A stretch of DNA of 5,977 bases from CAG-273 sp963560005 (GTDB lineage: Bacteria > Bacillota > Clostridia > TANB77 > CAG-508), in the NCBI GenBank assembly GCA_963560005.1, contig CAUWNG010000101.1, positions 1 to 5,977 on the forward strand. Reading direction: 5' to 3'. The notes under the pieces are model-generated. The model did no database searches. It was not told the origin of the DNA and saw only the letters and a program-made list of their open reading frames with translations. Position numbers and translations under genes: made by a program. Positions 1 through 5,977 of this stretch are shown one piece after another (within the stretch, counting starts at the first letter, position 1; every line of letters begins with the position of its first letter).

Positions 1-43
1 TGTATTCTTATATTAGTTTTGTTAGAACTTTAAAAAATAAAAG

Positions 44-75
44 AAAAAACTACTCTCTCTCAAGAATAGTTTTTT
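44..75 (-). terminator. Rho-independent terminator of the ABC operon
   Basis: Six bases after the ABC2 stop codon, the minus strand forms a 13-bp stem (75-63 with 56-44, one G-U wobble) around a six-base loop. The distal arm ends in six T and is followed by a T-rich run (CTTTTATTTTTT). The A-rich proximal arm and T run on the other strand mean it could also stop transcription arriving from the left. The remaining bases 1-43 show nothing else I can support. Confidence 0.8.
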
Positions 76-81
76 ATTATT

Positions 82-2571
82 TTAATCTACATCATTTCTA
101 CTTAAAATTCTTGCTGGTGTTTTTCTTATAACATTAAATACAGGTAATAATCCTACTATTACATTAAATATTACAAATATTGCTATACTTATTAATAAAA
201 CTGTAGAATTAAACATAAATTGATCTTGATAGTATGGTATAAGTTGCAATCCTTTTACTATATTAGACATTATAAGTATACCGTGGTATACCTGTAACTA
301 CTGTTAATACTATTATCTCTCCTAAAAACATTTTATATATATCTATTTTTTTAACTCCTATAGCTCTTAAAATACCAACTTCTTTTACTCTTGATAAAAA
401 TGAAGAACGCATCATTAAAAATATTTCTACTAATGATATTGCTAATATAATCCCAGCTAATACTAAACTAGATAAAATGCTATTTTTTATATTATCTATA
501 TATCTCATTCTATCTTGTATATAAGTTTGTTCTATATATTTTCCTTCTTTATTAAAATAATCTATAACTTTTTGCTTATCTTCTGGATATATAGTTATAT
601 TTTTGCTATCTTGTAATAATTTATATTTAATAGTTTTATTGGTAGTATAAAAATCGTCTAAATTTTCTTTACTTTTATAATATCCTACTACTTCTAATTC
701 ATGACCATTAATTTCGTCACTTATTGTTTCATATAAGTCCATTTCATATTCATTAGTTTCATTAACTATTATTTCATAATCATTTTCTGGCATTCTTCCT
801 TCTGTTAGCTCTATTCTGTCTTTTGCTAATTCTATATCATAAATTTTATGTGATAAATAATTATTCTTTTCACTTTCGTTTTCCAATATACTTAAAGAAT
901 ATGGATCTCCTTCATTAGAATTTGCCAACACATTCACAAAATTTTTATTATTCAAATATACTGAAGGAGAACATTTATCACAAATTCCTACAATAGTTAG
1001 TTCATCCATTTTTATCGAATTATCTTGTGACATATATATATTATTTACATAAATTTTTCTCTGTAAATATTGTTCTACTTTTGTTATTCCTGCTTGAATT
1101 GCAGTTCCATAATCATTTTTCATTATATTATTTAAAACCATAATATCTACTACTATTTCATTTTTATTTTTTGGCAATCTTCCCATTATTATATTATCTT
1201 TATTCAATAAATCTAAACTATTAATTGATGCAGAAAATGAATACATTGCATTTTCTGTTTGAAAATAATCATCATATTTTATATAAAATTGTACTAATGA
1301 ATTACCTGGTAGCATATATTTTATAAAATCAAGTTTTTCATATTTTAAATAATCTTTAACATTCACTTTATCCGTAACTAATGTTAAATAATTTTTATCT
1401 TTAGTTATAAATTTTTCATCTTTAATATCTGTAACACCCATTATGTTACTTACAGCTAATAATATAAACATAGAAGAAGCTACAAAACCGTAATAATAAT
1501 AATTTCTTTAATATAGAATAATTTAATATTTTTCTTACTCCATCTTTAATAATACTAATTGGATTATATATAGAAGTACACCTTTTCTTATAATTTTTGT
1601 TTATCATTTCTTCATATTTAAATTGATATTTCTCGTATTCTTCTTTAGATATTTTTTTATAAAAATCATCTATTAATTCTATTGATGAATTTTCATCAAC
1701 AGCCTCTATTTTATAATTATTTGCTTCTATATATATATTACCATTTTTAACTACTAATTCTACTTTTAAATCTTGTTTATTGTTCATATATAGTTTTAAA
1801 TTTATATTATCTTTTTTAAATTCTTCTACTTCTTTAAATTCTTTTAAATATAATTTATTATCTATTCTATAATCCAAATCATCATTATGTTCATTTTCTC
1901 TATCACTTACAACTTTTCCATCAACCACTTCTATAATTCTTGAAGCATAAAATTCAGCTAAATTTCTTTCATGAGTTACTAATATTACTAGTCTATCTTT
2001 TGAAATAGATTTTATTATATTCATTATTTCTAACGAATTTTTACTATCTAAATTTCCCGTTGGTTCATCTGCTATTATTATACTAGGATTCTTTACTAAT
2101 GCCCTTGCTATAGAAACTCTTTGTCTTTCTCCTCCAGAAATCATATTTGCATATCTATTTCTATATTTATATATTCCTAATGTTTCAAGTATATAGTTTA
2201 CTCTTCTCTTTATTTCAGCCTTGTTTTTAACCCCTATCATTTTTAAAGCAATTGCTACATTTTCGTAAACTGTCAAATCATTTATCAAATTATAATTTTG
2301 GAATATATAACCTATATTTAAATTTCTTATTTTATCTACACTACCGCTTCTTTTTTTTGTTATTCTTTTTCCATTTATATATATTTTTCCTCTATTTACT
2401 TTATCTAATCCTCCAATTGCATTTAAAAGAGTAGTTTTTCCGTGATCCAGAATCTCCCAAAATAGCTACTAATCCACTATCTCCTAATTCTAAGCTTGTA
2501 TTATTTATTACATGTATTTGATTCCTCTTGAATCTATTAAAATATTTATTTACTTTAACCAGTTTAATCAT
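82..2571 (-). CDS. ABC2: MacB-like ABC ATPase fused to FtsX-type permease, read through three +1 frameshifts
   Basis: The coherent product is 828 residues, from complement(join(82..282,284..1489,1491..2441,2443..2571)). The ATPase carries Walker A GDSGSGKT (39-46), Q-loop Gln91, signature ISGGERQR (144-151), Walker B IIIADEP (164-170), and switch His200. A linker of about 130 residues, longer than in ABC1, includes a predicted beta-rich segment (about 240-300). Membrane segment 1 is at about 353-373. The extracytoplasmic domain (about 375-695) has two G-R-x-P...E-I motifs (GRLP 463-466 and GRMP 591-594). Segments 2-4 lie at about 697-720, 748-772 and 788-812, with an EVGILRAIGVKKIDIYK loop and the FtsX-like tail PVFNVIRKTPARIL. 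Three single-base breaks at 2442, 1490 and 283 each fall on an in-frame CGG. Apart from these, no motif is lost and no internal stop occurs. It is the second gene of the operon, followed at once by a terminator. It probably pairs with ABC1 in one transporter complex; the substrate is unknown. Pseudogenisation is possible but fits poorly with four identical lesions. Confidence 0.88.
281..283 (-). other. In-frame CGG at a +1 frame break in membrane segment 3 of ABC2 (site 4)
   Basis: The incoming frame reads GGT ATA CCA CGG TAT ACT TAT AAT GTC TAA. Skipping the C at 283 gives GGT ATA CCA GGT ATA CTT ATA ATG, i.e. VTGIP-GILIMSNIV, which restores the third membrane helix. It joins the receiving frame to the fourth helix and the FtsX-type C-terminal tail (66 more residues to the stop at 84-82). 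Confidence 0.85.
1488..1490 (-). other. In-frame CGG at a +1 frame break in membrane segment 1 of ABC2 (site 3)
   Basis: Four TTA codons (Leu) are followed by CGG. In the incoming frame the product ends 15 codons later at TAA (1448-1446). Skipping the C at 1490 gives LLLL-GFVASSMFILLAVSN, a continuous hydrophobic helix. The receiving frame has a stop seven codons upstream, so the shift must occur close to the CGG. The TTA repeat is a possible indel hotspot, but it would gain or lose three bases, not one. Confidence 0.82.
2440..2442 (-). other. In-frame CGG at a +1 frame break inside Walker A of ABC2 (site 2)
   Basis: The incoming frame reads TCT GGA TCA CGG AAA AAC TAC and reaches TAA (I-R-stop) 15 codons after Ser43. 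Skipping the C at 2442 gives GGA TCA GGA AAA ACT ACT, completing the P-loop GDSGSGKTT. Because Walker A is nearly invariant, the extra base is located with certainty. The glycine just before the catalytic lysine is decoded only after the shift. In ABC1 the equivalent glycine is reached by AGC GGA, where CGG is present but out of frame and the frame is unbroken. Confidence 0.92.
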
Positions 2572-2576
2572 TCAAT

Positions 2577-2583
2577 CCACCCC
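2577..2583 (-). promoter_or_regulatory. Ribosome binding site of the second ABC gene
   Basis: GGGGTGG on the minus strand lies 5 bases before ATG 2571-2569, inside the 16-bp gap after the ABC1 stop codon (TAG, 2590-2588). It supports this start for ABC2 and close translational linkage of the two genes. The start matters because the frame from this ATG stops 15 codons after the Walker A CGG unless the ribosome shifts. Confidence 0.65.
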
Positions 2584-2587
2584 ATTT

Positions 2588-4835
2588 CTATACTTCTTCA
2601 TCTCTATAAGTATTCATTGCAGATTTTTTAAATAGCTTTCTTGAATATGTGTTAGCTATTAAAATTGAAATTAATACTAAAATAATATATGTCAACACAT
2701 AATCTTTTAACTCTAAAAAGCTTACTAAACTATAAAGGTATGGAATATCAATTATACTTTGATTTATTAAAATAATTAAAACTAAAACTATAATATATGC
2801 TATATTTAAAACAGTAAATAATTCTATTTTTAATAATTGCTTTGCATTTTTTCTAGTAGCTCCTAATATTCTTATAGTAGAAAAATATACATTTCTCGAT
2901 TTTAAAATAATTTTTATTATAAAATATGAAATAAAACATAATACTATACACACAACACATACTATTACAACATTTATTACTTTAACTATTGGATCACTAC
3001 TACCAGAAAAACTTTGTAATGTATCTTTTATATATAAAGTTTTAAAACCTTCTTTTTCTAATTCTGTTAAAGTTGTAGCTGATTGTTTATCATCTTTAAT
3101 AAAAACACTTATTTGAAAATTTCCCTCTTTAAATAAATTATTGTATTCATCTTTATTTACATATATTGCACCTTTATTATTTTGGTAATCTGCTAATCCT
3201 ATCAAAGATTCAAAATCATATTCTTCATAATATGTATAAATTTCTAAGTTTAATTCTTTTTTAAAATACATATTCTCTATTGTAATTTTTATTGGATCTC
3301 CTATACAATAACCATAATCAGCTAAATAATTCATATCTTTTGAAACAATAGCATATCCTTTTGGTACATTTTCATTTGGTTCTACTTGATATTGCTTTCC
3401 AAATGGAGTTAATATTTTATCATTATACTCAGTAGTTATATTGCTTGAATTTCTCATTGTAATATTTTTTATTTCTTCTAATATTTTAGTATTAACATAG
3501 TAAACAGTTTTTCCATATATTTCTTCTTCATTTATAGCGACACCAACTATTTTTAACTTTCTTTCCATTTTATTTGATCCATATCCTACTTCACATTCTA
3601 AATTTAGAAGTAGATCTTCTGCATTTTCGAAATAATAATTTGCCTTTCCTCCATATATTAAAATTTCATTTTCTTTATTAGGTAATCTCCCATATTTTAT
3701 TTCTCCTTCAAATGCTTTTAAATCATTAAAATTACCATGTATAGATGCATTACCTATTTTTACATTTATCATTTCATCTAAAACTATATCATTTTCCACA
3801 ATATAATCTACATTTTCTATTTTATTGATTTTTTCATAATCTTTTTTATTAAATTCAGTATTATCTGTCTTCTTTACTATAATTCTTTTATTACTAGTAT
3901 TATCAAAGAAATTATTATATCCTGTATTTTCTTGTTCATATTCTTGTTTCTTTAAAGATGTATAACCTGCAAATACTGAAATACTAACAAAGAAAAACAC
4001 CAATAACAATAATAAGAATTTTATTTTTATATTAAAAGTATTTCTTACTCCTAGCCTAATTTTATTAATAAATCCTATATTTTTCTTTTTATTCTGTGCT
4101 TTTTCTATAGAAGATAATCCTATATATTTTTCTTCTTTATCCACTATAATATTATTATTTAATATTTTATCTTCTATTATTTTTCCATCATGCATAACCA
4201 ATTTTCTTGTAGCATATTTTTCAATCTGCTCATAATTATGAGTTACTACAATTACTAATTTATCTTTTGCCACTTTGTGCAATAATTCTATTATACTTTT
4301 AGCTGTTTTACTATCCAAATTTCCTGTTGGTTCATCTGCTACTATAATTGGTGTTTCTTTAATTAATGCTCTTGCTATTGCTACCCTTTGCTTTTGACCA
4401 CCTGAAAGTTTAGAGACTTTTGTATTTTTATATTTTGTAAGACCAACTTCATCTATAACTTTTAAAATCTGTTTTTTCACTTTATGTTTTTTATACCCAT
4501 TAATTAACAGAACTAATTCAATATTTTGATATACAGTATAACTATTTACCAAATTAAAATTTTGAAAAATATTTCCAATATATTTTTTTCTATAATTTTC
4601 AAATTCCTTTTCTGTATATCCTGATGTTTCTTCTCCATTAATATACATTTCTCCTTCTTCATAAGTATCTAGTCCGAGAAAGCACATTTAAAAGAGTAGA
4701 TTTTCCGCTTCCACTTTCACCAGTTATTGCTACAAATTCTCCCATATCTAATTTTAAATTTACTTTTGTAAATCCACTTGAAACTGTATTTTTACCATAA
4801 TAAAATTTAGATACATTTTTTAATTCTAATAACAT
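2588..4835 (-). CDS. ABC1: MacB-like ABC ATPase fused to FtsX-type permease, read through one +1 frameshift
   Basis: The coherent product is 748 residues, obtained as complement(join(2588..4675,4677..4835)), skipping one base at 4676. The ATPase occupies about 1-225: Walker A GESGSGKST (39-47), Q-loop Gln91, signature LSGGQ (143-147), Walker B IIVADEP (163-169), and switch His199. A basic linker leads to transmembrane segment 1 (about 271-291). Next comes an extracytoplasmic domain of about 320 residues with GRLPNKENEILIY, typical of MacB/FtsX-type periplasmic regions, then three membrane segments (about 616-644, 673-692, 713-729) with an IRILGATRKNAKQLL cytoplasmic loop. This is the four-helix MacB-like layout, fused as in MacB rather than split as in BceAB/LolCDE. 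Known family members couple ATP hydrolysis to envelope work such as peptide or drug efflux or activation of wall enzymes; the substrate here is unknown. It is first in an operon with ABC2 (16-bp gap), with its own promoter and ribosome binding site. Without the shift, the frame meets TGA five codons after the break and makes only a 57-residue stub. Family confidence is high; the translation mechanism is inferred. Confidence 0.9.
4674..4676 (-). other. In-frame CGG at a +1 frame break in ABC1 (site 1)
   Basis: The minus strand reads GTG CTT TCT CGG ACT AGA TAC TTA TGA in the incoming frame. Removing the C at 4676 gives GTG CTT TCT GGA CTA GAT ACT, i.e. VLS-GLDT. This matches the conserved ABC-ATPase stretch after Walker A (STLLNVLSGLD), so the extra base is placed exactly. 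The incoming frame ends at TGA soon after, and the other frame continues without interruption for about 695 codons. Gly54 is encoded by the GGA after the skipped C. Confidence 0.9.
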
Positions 4836-4840
4836 TTATT

Positions 4841-4847
4841 ACCCCCT
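4841..4847 (-). promoter_or_regulatory. Ribosome binding site of the first ABC gene
   Basis: AGGGGGT on the minus strand lies 5 bases upstream of ATG 4835-4833. It fixes the start of the first ABC gene, even though the frame opened by that ATG stops after 57 codons unless the ribosome shifts at 4676. A strong ribosome binding site on an apparently truncated frame argues that this is the true start of the long protein. Confidence 0.75.
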
Positions 4848-4879
4848 AAATTTATTATTTTCTCCCTTCTTTTATATCA

Positions 4880-4908
4880 GTTATACCATACAAATAAAAG
4901 TTGGTCAA
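4880..4908 (-). promoter_or_regulatory. Sigma-70-type promoter of the ABC transporter operon
   Basis: On the minus strand TTGACC (4908-4903) is followed by exactly 17 bp and TATAAC (4885-4880), each one mismatch from consensus. The predicted transcript start near 4873 leaves a leader of about 38 bases containing the ribosome binding site of the first ABC gene. The -35 element overlaps an inverted repeat, which suggests regulation. Confidence 0.7.
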
Positions 4909-4934
4909 CTAATTATAGTTAAATTAACCAACTT
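4898..4934. promoter_or_regulatory. Inverted repeat overlapping the -35 box: candidate operator, or terminator of the upstream gene
   Basis: Arms AAGTTGGT (4898-4905) and ACCAACTT (4927-4934) are perfect 8-bp inverted repeats around a 21-base centre. The left arm is also part of a smaller dyad, AGTTG-GT-CAACT (4899-4910), and the -35 hexamer of the ABC promoter (4908-4903) sits inside that dyad. A repressor bound here would block RNA polymerase. On the minus strand the repeat is also followed by a T-rich run (TTTTATTT), so it could act as a weak terminator for the surface-protein gene, which has no other clear terminator. The overlap with a good promoter makes an operator the slightly better reading. 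No regulator gene is in the window. Confidence 0.45.
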
Positions 4935-4945
4935 AAAATTTATTA

Positions 4946-4975
4946 ATTATAAAATTCAAACACTAATCTTGACAA
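4946..4975 (-). promoter_or_regulatory. Possible second (upstream) sigma-70-type promoter
   Basis: On the minus strand a TTGTCA hexamer (4975-4970) is followed after 18 bp by a perfect TATAAT (4951-4946). It lies between the stop of the surface-protein gene and the inverted repeat at 4898-4934. A transcript from here would have to read through that inverted repeat before reaching the first ABC gene. It is close to consensus, but TATAAT matches are common by chance in such AT-rich DNA. Confidence 0.4.
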
Positions 4976-5000
4976 GCCCTTATATTATAGATATGTTAAC

Positions 5001-5977
5001 CTATTTTATAACCCACGCTTTTTCTGGACTTGTACCGTCTTTACCTGCTACATCAGTATCAATTCTAACATTAGGTGCTAGAGAAACTACAGGTCTTAAG
5101 TGAGATTTTGGATTTCTTTCAACATTGTTAGATTCATACAAAAAACCAAAAGTCACAATTGTGCCTACACTTCTAAAACAGAAACAAGCAATAGAATCAT
5201 TAAAAGTTATAGCACGAGAAGATAAGAAGTAGTTACCTGTTGTATGGAATAACTCATAGTAAATAGGATTTACATAATTTGATGTTGTCATATTATCTTT
5301 AAACCAATACGTCATTCTTACTTTCCATGAACCTGCTATTCCTGTTCCAGTTAATACACTTGTCTGTTCACTAAGTCCTAAACTTCCTTCTCTTCCATTT
5401 ACTGTTTGCCCAATCTCTTGTGCAAATATTAATGGATAATTTTTATTTTTTGGACTCCCTGTTGTTACGCCATATCCTGAAAAATTATTATAATTCCATA
5501 CACTTAAGTTCATCTTATTTTGTATATCTTCTATTTTTAAATCTTTTGCTGTTGCATTTGTTCCTTTATATAGTGTATTACATAATTCATCTAATAAATA
5601 TACCAAATTATTATATCCATTTGCTCCTTTTAATGTTACTTCTGCTGTTGTTGGATTTGCACTTATTAATCTTACTTTTCCATCTTCTGTTTTATCTAAT
5701 ACCCTCCAATTTAAATTTTCTTTATTTATTACTTGATTACTTCCTGTTCCGCTATATGTTCCATTTACTGTGTAACTTCCTGCTCCTGTTGGTGTATATG
5801 CCACATAATCTCCTATTTTTATTGTTCCATTATCTATTAATTCTCCTATTGGTTTACCTTGCTCTACTGGTGGCTCTGGTTCTGTATTTGTTTCCTCATT
5901 TCCTCCTGGTATTTCTATATTGCTATTCCAATTTGAATCCATTGTTTCATTTAATTCATTCAATAATTCATTTAGTT
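5001..5977 (-). CDS. Partial secreted/surface protein with Pro/Glu-rich linker and C-terminal 'RPVVSL' domain
   Basis: The frame stays open to the right edge, so the true start and any signal peptide or membrane anchor lie outside the window; a TTG at 5963 is a possible start but has no convincing ribosome binding site in view. About 325 codons are visible, ending in TAG. The first residues repeat an L-N-E-L pattern (coiled-coil-like). A Pro/Glu/Asn-rich linker follows (contains EPEPPVEQGKPIGE), then a globular part with IKIGDYVAYTP and a LNWRVL...GKVRLISANPT segment. The C-terminal part has the spaced pattern YFLSSR, ACFCF, FLYESN, LRPVVSL and ends AWVIK. From memory, this arrangement resembles poorly characterised extracellular proteins common in uncultivated gut Firmicutes, some with pilin-like N termini; I cannot name a function. 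Codons look ordinary: AGA/AGG and one CGT (5214-5216) for Arg, TGG for all six Trp, no in-frame CGG. Its 3' part looks somewhat richer in G+C than its 5' part. It is separated from the transporter operon by 165 bp carrying promoters, so the two are probably independent units. Confidence is high for a real gene, low for role. Confidence 0.85.
   Translation of the reverse strand, partial: LNELLNELNETMDSNWNSNIEIPGGNEETNTEPEPPVEQGKPIGELIDNGTIKIGDYVAYTPTGAGSYTVNGTYSGTGSNQVINKENLNWRVLDKTEDGKVRLISANPTTAEVTLKGANGYNNLVYLLDELCNTLYKGTNATAKDLKIEDIQNKMNLSVWNYNNFSGYGVTTGSPKNKNYPLIFAQEIGQTVNGREGSLGLSEQTSVLTGTGIAGSWKVRMTYWFKDNMTTSNYVNPIYYELFHTTGNYFLSSRAITFNDSIACFCFRSVGTIVTFGFLYESNNVERNPKSHLRPVVSLAPNVRIDTDVAGKDGTSPEKAWVIK

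Noticed and set aside
82..2288. Three minus-strand open frames as three separate genes (ATPase, periplasmic/permease part, C-terminal helices)
   Set aside because: None has a ribosome binding site at its apparent start, the nominal starts fall inside conserved motifs or helices, and the pieces join perfectly when one C is skipped at each CGG.
2252..2434. Plus-strand open frame of 60 codons rich in Leu and Phe
   Set aside because: It is antisense to the ATPase part of ABC2; its composition is what reversed Lys/Glu/Asn codons give, and it has no ribosome binding site or promoter.
281..4676. Classical slippery-site +1 shift by P-site tRNA re-pairing
   Set aside because: The preceding codons TCT, TCA, TTA and CCA would have to re-pair with CTC, CAC, TAC and CAC, which is poor, and no shared Shine-Dalgarno-like stimulator or stop codon sits at the sites.
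82..4835. Decaying pseudogenes
   Set aside because: Decay should give mixed insertions, deletions and stops. Here all four lesions are the same one-base type before GG, with promoter, ribosome binding sites, motifs and terminator intact. It cannot be fully excluded without reads or relatives.
4968..4976. CTTGACAAG palindrome after the surface gene as terminator
   Set aside because: Its stem is four base pairs with a one-base loop and no T run follows.
82..5977. TGA read as tryptophan (Mycoplasma-type code)
   Set aside because: All six Trp codons in the surface gene are TGG and no in-frame TGA interrupts any coherent frame.

Overview
The window is very AT-rich, by eye roughly a quarter G+C. 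It has strong purine-rich ribosome binding sites, AGA as the main arginine codon and TGG as the only tryptophan codon, so TGA is a normal stop. Together with the protein families this suggests an uncultivated, low-GC Gram-positive bacterium (Clostridia/Bacilli-like, probably gut-associated). The lineage cannot be fixed from sequence alone. All genes are on the minus strand.

From right to left: (i) positions 5977-5001 hold the 3' part of a secreted or surface protein gene that runs off the right edge. (ii) Positions 5000-4836 are a 165-bp intergenic region with two sigma-70-type promoters, an inverted repeat overlapping the stronger -35 box, and a strong ribosome binding site. (iii) Positions 4835-2588 and (iv) 2571-82 are two tandem genes, 16 bp apart, each encoding a MacB-like protein: an N-terminal ABC ATPase fused to an FtsX-type permease with a large extracytoplasmic domain. 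(v) A rho-independent terminator at 75-44 closes the operon. The two fused half-transporters are plausible partners in one envelope transporter or peptide-efflux/mechanotransmission complex.

The most striking feature is that neither ABC gene is one open frame. ABC1 is broken once and ABC2 three times. Each break is exactly one extra C directly before a glycine codon (GGA, GGA, GGT, GGT), so in the incoming frame the ribosome meets the codon CGG. A manual scan of the whole minus strand found ten CGG trinucleotides. Six lie out of frame in coding sequence and do not disturb it. The four in frame are precisely the four frame breaks. Apart from these, no in-frame CGG, CGA or CGC was found in about 1,900 codons; arginine is AGA/AGG plus two CGT. 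Outside the breaks, both proteins are intact from start to stop with all ABC motifs. The simplest reading is not decay but +1 frameshifting at CGG: an unassigned or starved codon where the ribosome skips C and reads GGN as Gly, or a tRNA-Gly that reads CGGW as a quadruplet. Systematic sequencing error is the main alternative. If real, this would be a lineage-specific recoding system in which ABC2 needs three consecutive shifts, one of them building its Walker A loop.
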